A stretch of 19,439 nt of DNA, from contig DATARD010000305.1 in assembly GCA_036264355.1 (NCBI GenBank), positions 1 to 19,439 on the forward strand, read 5' to 3'. The notes beneath the pieces were generated by a model. The model saw only the letters and a program-made list of their open reading frames with translations, had not been told where the DNA came from and searched no databases. This DNA is from UBA5704 sp036264355 (GTDB lineage: Bacteria > Acidobacteriota > Thermoanaerobaculia > Multivoradales > UBA5704). A program made the position numbers and the translations under genes. Of this stretch, positions 1-8,400 are shown in pieces. Numbering within the stretch: position 1 is the first letter of the stretch; each line of letters begins with the position of its first letter.

Positions 1-25
1 TGGGAGAGGGGGCCGGGGGGTGAGG
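1..25 (-). repeat. REP-like element, partial copy (left edge)
   Basis: These 25 bases are the exact reverse complement of 8306-8330. They are translated in frame as WERGPGGE within the variable loop just before A3 of the first A domain. The other half of the element would lie upstream of the window. Confidence 0.8.
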
Positions 26-3000
26 GCTCCGGCGTGACGCCGGAGAACCTGGCCTATGTGGTGTACACCTCCGGCTCCACCGGGCGGCCGAAGGGGGTCG
101 CCATGACCCATGCGGCGATCTCGGCGATGCTCGCGTGGCAGCTTCGCACCTCGGCGGCGGGGAGCGGGCGGACGTTGCAGTTCGCTTCGCTGTCGTTCGA
201 CGTCTCGTTCCAGGAGATCTTCTCGGCCTGGGCGGCGGGCGGCGCGGTGGTGCTGGTCTCCGAGGACGTGCGCCGCGATCCGCCGGCCCTGCTCGGGCTG
301 CTGGCCGGGGAGCGGGTCGAGCGCCTGTTCCTCCCCTTCGTGGCCTTGCAGCAGCTCGCCATGGCGGCGGAAGCCGGGCCGCTGCCGGCGAGCCTGCGCG
401 AGGTGATGAGCGCGGGCGAGCAGCTCTATGTCACTCCGCAGGTGGCCGGGATGCTCGCGCGTCTCCCCGGCTCTGTCCTCTTCAACCACTATGGCCCGTC
501 GGAGACCCATGCCGCCACCTGGCTCGCCCTGACCGGCGATCCCGCCGGCTGGCCGGAGCGCCCGACGATCGGCGTGCCGCTCGATCACGCCCGGATCTTC
601 CTCCTCGACCGCTGGCAGCGGTTGGCGCCGGCCGGTGTGCCGGGGGAGGTCTGGGTGGGAGGCGGCGGGCTCGCGCGCGGCTACCAGGCGCGGCCGGAGC
701 TGACCGCCGAGCGTTTCCTGCCCGATCCGTTCTCCGAGGTCGCGGGATGGCAGCCGGGCGACCGCCTGTACCGCACCGGCGACCTTGCCCGCCTCCTGCC
801 GGACGGCACACTGGAGTACCTCGGCCGCGGTGACGCGCAGGTCAAGGTGCGCGGCCAGCGGATCGAGCCGGCGGAGGTGGAGACCGCGCTGGCCCGCCAT
901 CCGGCGGTGTTGCAGGCCGCCGTCGCGGTGCGCGGAGGTCAATTGGATGAAGGCGGGGCCGGCGCGCGACGGCTGGTCGCCTATCTGGTGTTTCGCGAGG
1001 GCGTTCCGGTCCCTGCTTTCGCGCAGATCAAGGCGTTCCTCGCCGACTCGCTGCCCGATCCGATGATCCCCTCCGCGTGGGCGCACCTCGACGCCCTGCC
1101 GCTTACGCCGAGCGGCAAGCTCGACCGCCGCGCGCTGATCCGCATTGCTCCCGAGGAGTCGCACCAGGCGTTCGAGCCGCCGAGCGGTCCGGCCGAGGAG
1201 GTTCTGGCCGGGATCTGGCGTGACGTTCTCGGCGTCGAGCGGGTGGGCCGCCATGACGACTTCTTCGAGCTCGGCGGCCATTCGCTGCTCGCCACCCAGG
1301 TCGCCTCCCGGCTGCGCGCGGCGTTCCGGGTGGAGTTGCCGCTGCGCCGCCTGTTCGAGGCGCCCACGTTGGCGGGGATGGCGGCGGCGGCGCTTGCGGC
1401 AGTTGAGGAAGGGAGGGAGGAATCGCCGGCTCCGCCGCCGATCTCGCGTGCGTCGGGAGACGATGCCGATCTGCCTCTCTCCTTCGCCCAGGAACGCCTC
1501 TGGTTCCTCGACCGGCTGCAACCCGGCCCGGCCTATGACATCCCGCTCGCCCTCCGCGCCACCGGCCGGCTCGACGTCGCAGCGCTCGCGGCGGCGCTCG
1601 GCGAGATCGTGCGCCGCCACGAGGTGCTGCGCACCGTCTACGCCGACCGCGACGGCACGCCGGTGCAGGTGGTCGAGCCGGAGGCCGGCCACGCTCTGCC
1701 GGTGGTTGATCTGACAGGCGTTCCCTCTCTCCGCGAAGCCACCCGCCTGGCCGCCGCGGAGGCCTCCTGGGTTTTCGATCTCACCGCGGGGCCGCTCTTG
1801 CGCACCGTGCTGGTCGTTCTCGGGCCCACGGAGCACCTGCTGCTCGTCAACCTGCACCACATCGCCGCCGACGGCTGGTCGCTGGGCATTCTGGTGCGGG
1901 AGCTCAAGGCACTCTATGCCGCGGCTCTCCACGGCGAGCCGTCGCCGCTGCCCGCGCTGCCGGTTCAATACGCGGACTTCGCGCGCTGGCAGCGCGGCTG
2001 GCTGGCCGGCGCGGTGCTGGAGCGGCAGCTCGCCTGGTGGCGGGAGCGCCTCGCCGGTGCGCCGGCCGCGCTGGAGATCCCGGCGGACCGGCCGCGCCCG
2101 CCGGTGCAGAGCGGGCGCGGCGCGGAGCACCGCTTCGCCCTCGGAGACGATCTCGCCCAGCGCCTCGCGGCGCTCGGCCGGGAGGAGGGGGCGACGTTGT
2201 TCATGGTCCTCGCCGCCGGGCTGTTCACCCTGCTGGCGCGGCGGACCGGGCAGAGCGACCTGGTGGTCGGCTCGCCGATCGCCTACCGCAACCACATCGA
2301 AACCGAGGGGCTGATCGGCTTCTTCGTCAACAACCTGGCGTTGCGGGCCGATCTCTCCCAGGCAACCAGCTTCCGCGAGCTGCTGCTCCAGGTGCGCGAG
2401 GCGAGCCTCGGCGCCTACGCCCACCAGGACCTGCCGTTCGAGAAGCTGGTGGAGGAGCTGCATCCGGACCGCGACCTCTCGCGCTCGCCGCTCTTCCAGG
2501 TCTCTGTGGCGCTGCAGAACGCGCCGCTGCCCGCCGCGGAGCTGGACGGTCTCGTCCTGGTGCCCGAGGAGCTGCCGGCCACGGTGGCGAAGCTCGATCT
2601 CTCCTTCGTGTTCGACGAAAAACTCGCAGCGACGCTCCAGTACGCCACCGATCTGTTCGACGCCGCGACAGCGGCCCGCCTGGCCGGCCATCTGGAGGTG
2701 CTTTTGACAGCGGTCGCGGCGGAGCCGCTGACGCGCTTGGCCGAGCTGCCGCTCCTGGGACCGGCGGAGCGCCACCAGGTGATCACGGAATGGAACGATA
2801 CGCGGGAAGCGGTCGCGGGCGGCGCCCTCCTGCACCAGCTCTTCGAGGCGCAGGCCGACCGGCATCCGGAAGCCCTCGCAGTGATCGGCGGCGATCGGGT
2901 CATGACTTATGGCGAGCTGGATGCAGCGGCGGAGCGTCTGGCGCACCTGCTGCGCGGCCTGGGGATCGAGTTGGGGGAATCGGCCGGAATCTGGATGGAG

Positions 3001-5496
3001 CGCTCGCCCGACATGGTGACGGCGGTCCTCGCCGTGCTCAAGGCAGGTGGAGCGTACATTCCTCTGGACCCCGCCTGGCCGGCCGAGCGCGCCGAGACCA
3101 TCCTCGCGGGGACTCGCGCTCGTGTGGTGCTCACCCGCACCGGACTGCTGCCGGCGGTGCAGGAGATCCAGTGGCGTCTGCCGGTCCTGGCCGATGTCAT
3201 CTGCCTCGACATCCTGGAAGCCGTGCCGCCCCCCGAGCCGATCGATCCGGAGAGCGTGCGCGCGCTGTGGGATTACGTGGCCGAGACCGCCGATCCACAG
3301 GACGCGATCAGCGCGGGCGGTTTCATCAACAGCTTCACCGGACAGCCGTTCGCCCTCGCCGAGGTGGAGGAGTACCGCGACCGCGTGCTCGCTCTCGCCG
3401 CGCCTCGGCTGGAGCCGGCCGCGCGGGTGCTGGAGATCGGCTGCGGCGCGGGGCTCATCCTCTGGGAGATGGCCCGGCGCGTCGCCTTCTGCGCCGGTCT
3501 CGACCCCTCGCCACGCACCCAGGAGCGCAACCGTGAGCACGCCCGCGAGGCCGGAATCACCAATGTCGAGCTGGCCGTCGGCTTCGCTCACGAAGCGGTG
3601 GAGATTTTCGATCAGCCTTTCGATCTGATCGTGCTCGCCAGCACGGTGCAGTTCTTTCCTGGGCCTCTCTACCTGGAACGGGTGGTTGAAATGGCGCTTG
3701 GCCTGCTGGCCCCGGGGGGAGCGGTGCTCATCGCCGACGTGCCCGACGCCCGGCGGCAGGGCGAGTTGAGCCTCGCGCTGGCCGCGGCAGGTGCGCCGGC
3801 CAAGACCGGCGCGGCGCGCATGCTGTGGCTCGACGAGGACCTCTTCCGCGATCTCGCAGTCGATCTGGCGGTTGGCGCGGCGGTGCTGCACCGGCGAGAA
3901 GGCTTCGCCAATGAGCTTGGGTTCCGGTATGACGTGGTGATCAGGAAGGACCGGAAAGATATAAACGGCGGACGGCGCAAGCGGCTGTGGACGGGGTGGC
4001 ATGCGGCGCGGCAGAGCGCGGAACGGCTGCCGGCGACGGGTTTCCCGGAGGCGGTGGCCTATGTGATTCACACCTCGGGGTCGACCGGCGCTCCGAAAGG
4101 TATCGCGGTACAGCATGCTCCGGCGGTTGAGCTGGTGCGGTGGGTGGACCGTACGTTCGACGTCGGGCCGGGCGACCGGCTGCTGTTCGTGACCTCTCTG
4201 GCGTTCGACCTGTCGGTGTGGGACATCTTCGGCGTTCTGGGCGCCGGCGGGGCGCTTCAGATCGCTTCCGAGGAAGAGCTGCGCGATCCGCAGCGGTTGA
4301 CGCACTTGCTGACGGAGGAGCCGATCACGATCTGGGATTCGGCTCCGGCGGCGTTGCAGCAGCTCGCGCCGCTGTTCCCGGAGCAGGCGGCGGCTTCCCT
4401 GCGCCTGGTGCTGCTCTCGGGCGACTGGATTCCGGTTCTGCTTCCGGACCGCGTGCGTGCGGCGTTCCCGGGGGCTCGGGTGATCAGCCTGGGCGGCGCC
4501 ACCGAGGCGACGGTGTGGTCGAACTGGTATCCGATCGATCCGATCGCAGAGGTCGATCCGCGTTGGCCGAGCATCCCCTATGGCCGGCCGATCGCCAACG
4601 CCCGCTATCACGTGCTCGACGATGCCCTCCTGCCGTGCCCGATCGGCGTGCCGGGCGACCTGTGGATCGGCGGCCGGTGCTTGAGCGTCGGGTACACCGG
4701 CCAGCCGGACCTCACCGCGGAACGGTTCATTCCGAATCCTTTCGGAGTGGGCCGCCTCTACCGAACCGGCGATCAGGCGCGTTACGGGCGCGACGGCAAC
4801 CTGGAGTTCCTGGGGCGGCGCGATCAGCAGGTGAAGGTGCGCGGGTTCCGCATCGAGCTGGGCGAGATCGAGGTGGCGCTGGCCCGCCATCCGGCGGTGC
4901 GCGAGGCGGTGGTCGTTGTGCGCGGCGAGAGCGGCGAGGGTCGTCTGGTCGGGTATGTCGTTCCGGTTTCGGGGGCCGCCCCATCGACCGCGGAGCTGCG
5001 CGCCTTCCTGCAACGGACGCTGCCCGAGTACATGGTGCCGTGGACCTTCGTGGCTCTCGATGCCATGCCGGTGACCGCCAACGGCAAGCTCGACCGCGCC
5101 GCGCTGCCGGCGCCGCGCCCTGTCGCTGCCGCCGCGGCCGTGGCGCCGCGCAACGCGCTGGAGCGCGAGATCGCGGCGGCGTGGCGCGAGGTGCTGGGAC
5201 TCGATGCGGGGGTCTCGATCGGCGTCGAGGACAACTTCTTCGAGGTCGGGGGCAGCTCGCTGCTGATCGGCAAGCTGCAGGCGCGGCTGCGCCGGTCGCT
5301 GGGACGGGATGTTTCGTTCGTCGAGCTGTTCCGCCATCCGACCATCGAGAGCCTGGCGCGGAGCCTGGCAGAAACGCCCGCTTCGGGATTGTTAGAGCAG
5401 GAGGCGCGGGCGCGCACCGACACCCGGCGCGAGCGGCTGCGCCAGGTGCAGAAGCGGCGTGGCAGGCGAGATTCAGGAGGAGCTTCGGATGAGTGA
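1..5496 (+). CDS. NRPS, 5'-truncated: [A]-PCP-C-A(MT)-PCP
   Basis: Multimodular nonribosomal peptide synthetase; the frame is open to base 1, so the true start lies upstream and 1831 residues are visible. A GTG at 34 is only an internal codon. Domains by residue: A domain from just before A3 (YTSGSTG at 22; YGPSETH; A10 lysine at bases 1117-1119); PCP (LGGHSLL, Ser428); C domain (SFAQERLWFL about 494, catalytic HHIAADG at 619), canonical LCL-like; second A domain starting about 944, split after its A2 motif (AGGAYIPLDP) by a methyltransferase (about 1084-1315) and resuming at A3 (HTSGSTG, 1357), A10 lysine 1696; PCP (VGGSSLL, Ser1753). The last 30 residues are Arg/Lys-rich (RRERLRQVQKRRGRR), like docking tails that precede a PKS subunit. 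Pocket residues read by eye: first A DVQFMAHAA, nearest to proline codes; second DLWDLSLVW, nearest to cysteine codes but Asp at the fourth position. The stop overlaps the PKS start by 8 bp. Domain calls are firm; substrates are tentative. Confidence 0.97.
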   Translation, partial: WERGPGGEGSGVTPENLAYVVYTSGSTGRPKGVAMTHAAISAMLAWQLRTSAAGSGRTLQFASLSFDVSFQEIFSAWAAGGAVVLVSEDVRRDPPALLGLLAGERVERLFLPFVALQQLAMAAEAGPLPASLREVMSAGEQLYVTPQVAGMLARLPGSVLFNHYGPSETHAATWLALTGDPAGWPERPTIGVPLDHARIFLLDRWQRLAPAGVPGEVWVGGGGLARGYQARPELTAERFLPDPFSEVAGWQPGDRLYRTGDLARLLPDGTLEYLGRGDAQVKVRGQRIEPAEVETALARHPAVLQAAVAVRGGQLDEGGAGARRLVAYLVFREGVPVPAFAQIKAFLADSLPDPMIPSAWAHLDALPLTPSGKLDRRALIRIAPEESHQAFEPPSGPAEEVLAGIWRDVLGVERVGRHDDFFELGGHSLLATQVASRLRAAFRVELPLRRLFEAPTLAGMAAAALAAVEEGREESPAPPPISRASGDDADLPLSFAQERLWFLDRLQPGPAYDIPLALRATGRLDVAALAAALGEIVRRHEVLRTVYADRDGTPVQVVEPEAGHALPVVDLTGVPSLREATRLAAAEASWVFDLTAGPLLRTVLVVLGPTEHLLLVNLHHIAADGWSLGILVRELKALYAAALHGEPSPLPALPVQYADFARWQRGWLAGAVLERQLAWWRERLAGAPAALEIPADRPRPPVQSGRGAEHRFALGDDLAQRLAALGREEGATLFMVLAAGLFTLLARRTGQSDLVVGSPIAYRNHIETEGLIGFFVNNLALRADLSQATSFRELLLQVREASLGAYAHQDLPFEKLVEELHPDRDLSRSPLFQVSVALQNAPLPAAELDGLVLVPEELPATVAKLDLSFVFDEKLAATLQYATDLFDAATAARLAGHLEVLLTAVAAEPLTRLAELPLLGPAERHQVITEWNDTREAVAGGALLHQLFEAQADRHPEALAVIGGDRVMTYGELDAAAERLAHLLRGLGIELGESAGIWMERSPDMVTAVLAVLKAGGAYIPLDPAWPAERAETILAGTRARVVLTRTGLLPAVQEIQWRLPVLADVICLDILEAVPPPEPIDPESVRALWDYVAETADPQDAISAGGFINSFTGQPFALAEVEEYRDRVLALAAPRLEPAARVLEIGCGAGLILWEMARRVAFCAGLDPSPRTQERNREHAREAGITNVELAVGFAHEAVEIFDQPFDLIVLASTVQFFPGPLYLERVVEMALGLLAPGGAVLIADVPDARRQGELSLALAAAGAPAKTGAARMLWLDEDLFRDLAVDLAVGAAVLHRREGFANELGFRYDVVIRKDRKDINGGRRKRLWTGWHAARQSAERLPATGFPEAVAYVIHTSGSTGAPKGIAVQHAPAVELVRWVDRTFDVGPGDRLLFVTSLAFDLSVWDIFGVLGAGGALQIASEEELRDPQRLTHLLTEEPITIWDSAPAALQQLAPLFPEQAAASLRLVLLSGDWIPVLLPDRVRAAFPGARVISLGGATEATVWSNWYPIDPIAEVDPRWPSIPYGRPIANARYHVLDDALLPCPIGVPGDLWIGGRCLSVGYTGQPDLTAERFIPNPFGVGRLYRTGDQARYGRDGNLEFLGRRDQQVKVRGFRIELGEIEVALARHPAVREAVVVVRGESGEGRLVGYVVPVSGAAPSTAELRAFLQRTLPEYMVPWTFVALDAMPVTANGKLDRAALPAPRPVAAAAAVAPRNALEREIAAAWREVLGLDAGVSIGVEDNFFEVGGSSLLIGKLQARLRRSLGRDVSFVELFRHPTIESLARSLAETPASGLLEQEARARTDTRRERLRQVQKRRGRRDSGGASDE
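3250..3945 (+). other. SAM methyltransferase domain inserted between A2 and A3 of an A domain
   Basis: About 230 residues interrupt the A domain between AGGAYIPLDP (3046-3072) and HTSGSTGAPKG (4069-4101). SAM-binding motif I is intact (VLEIGCGAG, 3427-3453), followed by FDLIVLASTVQFFP (3619-3660) and APGGAVLIADV. It is homologous to the methyltransferase of the downstream A domain (shared FTGxP/YTGxP, VLEIGCGxG and VQxFP blocks), but where that one reads NSVVQYFP this one reads ASTVQFFP. A2-A3 inserts in characterised enzymes (TioN, KtzH, from memory) methylate side-chain heteroatoms rather than the backbone nitrogen. A Cys-like pocket in the host domain would fit S-methylation, but that is inference. 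A short A/G-rich stretch (about 3940-3990, encoding RKDRKDINGGRRKR) joins it back to the A domain. Confidence 0.9.
5401..5493 (+). other. C-terminal docking tail of the upstream NRPS
   Basis: After the last PCP the protein ends in a charged, probably helical tail (QEARARTDTRRERLRQVQKR, then GRRDSGGASDE). Such basic tails are typical where an NRPS subunit hands its chain to the KS of a separate PKS subunit, which is exactly the next gene. Confidence 0.6.
5475..5480 (+). promoter_or_regulatory. ribosome binding site of the PKS gene
   Basis: AGGAGG ends 8 nt before ATG 5489 and lies inside the final codons of the upstream NRPS gene. It decides the PKS start against GTG 5459 and ATG 5507. Confidence 0.8.
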
Positions 5497-8400
5497 AGAC
5501 AGCGAGATGGTGCAGGGAATCGCGGTGATCGGCCTGGCGGGCCGGTTTCCAGGTGCGCCCACGGTCGAGGATTTCTGGCGCAATCTGGAAGGTGGCGTCG
5601 GATCGATCACCTTTTTCTCCGCCGAGGAGCTTGCCGCGGCGGGCGTCGATCCCGGCCTTCTCGCGGACGAGCGCTACGTGCGCGCCAAGGGAACGCTCGC
5701 CGGCGCGGAGCTGTTCGATTCCGCCTTCTTCGGCTTCACTCCGCGTGAGGCCGAGCTGATGGACCCGCAGCACCGCGTCTTCCTGGAGACCGCCTGGGAG
5801 GCGCTGGAGGACGCCGGCTGCGATCCGGAGCGCGCTGCCGGGCGGATCGGCCTGTTCGCCGGCAGCGGCCCGAGCAGCTATCTGATCACCAACCTGCTTC
5901 CGAATCTTGGACGGGACGAGCGCCTCGCCGCGGCCGGAGAGCTGCAACTGCTGCTGCTCAACGACCGCGACTTCCTCGCCACCCGCGCTTCCTACAAGCT
6001 GAACCTGCGCGGACCCAGCCTCGTGGTGCAGACGGCCTGCTCGACCTCGCTGGTGGCGGTCCACCTGGCCTGCCAGAGCCTGCTGACCGGCGACTGCGAC
6101 GCCGCCCTGGCCGGCGGCGTCTCGATCTCGACCCCGCTGGCCGGCGGGTATGCCTGGCAGGAGGGCGGCGTGATGTCGCCGGACGGCTGCTGCCGGGCGT
6201 TCGACGCGGCGGCGGGCGGCTCGGTGCCGGGCGACGGCTGCGGCGTCGTGATGCTCAAGCGCCTGGTCGACGCCCTCGCCGACGGTGACACGATCCACGC
6301 GGTGATCCGTGCCTCGGCGGTGAACAACGACGGCTCGGGCAAGGTCGGCTACACGGCTCCCGGGGTCGAGGGGCAGGCGGCGGTGATCGCGGAGAGCCTG
6401 ATGATGGCAGAGGTGGACGCCGCCTCGATCGGCTACGTGGAGGCGCACGGCAGCGGCACCACGCTCGGCGATCCCATCGAGGTCGCGGCGCTCGCCCAGG
6501 CGTTCGCCTCGGCCGGCGCGCCGCCGCGCTCGATCGCTCTCGGCTCGGTGAAGACCAACGTCGGGCATTGCAACGCGGCGGCGGGCATCGCCGGGCTGCT
6601 CAAAACGGTGCTGGCGCTGGAGCACGGCACCATCCCGCCGAGCCTGCATTTCGCGGCGCCCAATCCGCAGATCGATTTCGCCGCCGGTCCGTTCTACGTC
6701 CCCACCGCGGCGACACCCTGGCCGGAGACCGGAGAGCCGCGGCGGGCCGGGGTCAGCTCGTTCGGCATGGGCGGCACCAACGTGCACGCGGTGCTGGAGG
6801 AGGCGCCGGCGGAGGAGGCAGACGCCGCGCCTGCGCGCCCCTGGCAGCTCCTGACGCTGTCGGCGCGTACCCCGGCCGCTCTGGACGCCGCGGCGGCCCG
6901 CCTGGCGGATCATCTGGAAGCGCACCCCGAGATTCCGCTTGCAGACGTCGCCTGGACGTTGCAGACCGGCCGCCGCGCTTTCGAGCACCGGCGGATCGCG
7001 GTGGCGCGGGACGTTCCGGGCGCGGTTGCGGCACTGCGCGGGGCTCGCGCGGTGTATGGAAAGCGCGAGGGCAACGACCGCCCGGTGGTCTTCCTCCTTC
7101 CCGGTCTCGGCGATCAGTACGCCGGCATGGCGCGCGGCCTCTACGACGGCGAGCCGGTCTTCCGCGCCGTCTTCGATCAGTGCGCCGAGCGGCTGGAGAG
7201 CCGGCTGGGCCGCGATCTGCGCACGGTCCTGTTCGCCGGCACGACGAAAAACGCCGGACCCGACCTGCGTACGCTGCTGCGCCGCGACGCCAGCCCGGAC
7301 GAGGGGTCCGACCTGCACCGCACCCTCTTCGCCCAGCCGCTCTGCTTCGCCGTCGAGTACGCGCTCGCCCGCCTCGTCATGTCTTGGGGGATCGAGCCCG
7401 AGGCGATGATCGGCTACTCGGTCGGCGAGTACGTGGCGGCGTGCCTCGCGGGCGTGCTCGCGCTGGAGGACGCGCTCGACTTGGTGGCGCGGCGGGCGCA
7501 GCTCATCGCGGAGCTGCCGGGCGGCGCCATGCTCGCGGTGCCGTTGCCCGAAATGGAAGTGCTGCCGCTGCTCGATGGGGATCTATCGGTGGCGGCGACG
7601 AACGGACCGCATCTGACCGTTGTGGCCGGCCCGGCGGTGGCGATGGACGGCCTGGAACGGCGGCTCGCCGAGCGGGGCGCCAGCACGATCCGCCTGCCGA
7701 CCACGCACGCCTTCCACTCCGCCATGATGCGGCCGGCGGCAGCCGCCCTCACCGAGGCGGTGCGCCGCGTGAAGATCAAAGAGCCGGAGCCGCGCATTCC
7801 GTATCTGTCGAACGTCACCGGCGACTGGATCACCGGCGCGGCGATCGCCGATCCGGGCTACTGGGCGCGCCACATGGAAGGCACCGTGCGCTTCGCCGAG
7901 GGGGCGGCGCGCCTGCTCGCCGAGCCGGACCGCGTCTACCTGGAGCTCGGCCCCGGCGGCTCGCTGGGAGCGCTGCTGCGCCAGCATCCGGAGGCGCCGG
8001 CCGGTCTGGTGGCCGTGACGGCGCTGCCGCGCGCCGGCGAGGGACGTGCAGACACCGAAACGCTCCTGGAAGCCGCCGGCCGCTTGTGGATCGCGGGAGC
8101 GGAGATCGACTGGGAGCGGCTGCAGGGGATCGATCAAGGGGCGCGCCTCCGCCATGTGCGCCTGCCGGCCTATCCGTTCGAGCGGCAGCGGTGCTGGATC
8201 GATCCGCCGGCTGCGGGAGGGCGGCCGGCGTTCAGAGCGGGTGCCGAGACCAAAGCGGACGTGGCGGATTGGTTCTGGGCTCCGTCGTGGCGCCAGGCGC
8301 CGGGGCCTCACCCCCCGGCCCCCTCTCCCATCCCCTCCCTTCCTCCGGGAGAGGGGGAGCAGGGCAACTCGTGGCTGATCTTCCTCGACTCTTGCGGTCT

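Noticed and set aside
34..36. GTG as the start of the first NRPS gene.
   Set aside because: The frame is open to base 1 and this codon lies just before A3, well inside an A domain, so the gene starts upstream of the window.
1405..1440. Purine-rich stretch resembling the REP-like element.
   Set aside because: It lacks the shared 25-base block and the inverted-repeat arms; it is an ordinary Glu/Pro linker between PCP and C.
2037..3536. Long alternative + strand open frame inside the first NRPS gene (also 6568-8439, 4140-5492 and 9607-10497).
   Set aside because: Shadow frames of the real genes; translations are Arg/Gly/Pro-rich with no domain motifs.
3037..4101. Frameshift or gene fusion error at the methyltransferase insertion.
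   Set aside because: The frame is continuous, A2 and A3 flank the insert cleanly, and A2-A3 methyltransferase inserts are a known architecture.
5459..5461. GTG as the start of the PKS gene.
   Set aside because: ATG 5489 has AGGAGG at 8-nt spacing and leads directly into the KS; the extra residues have no support.
8200..8280. Possible DH domain between AT and KR.
   Set aside because: Only about 25 residues separate the post-AT linker (RQRCWID) from the KR structural half, and there is no HxxxGxxxxP motif.
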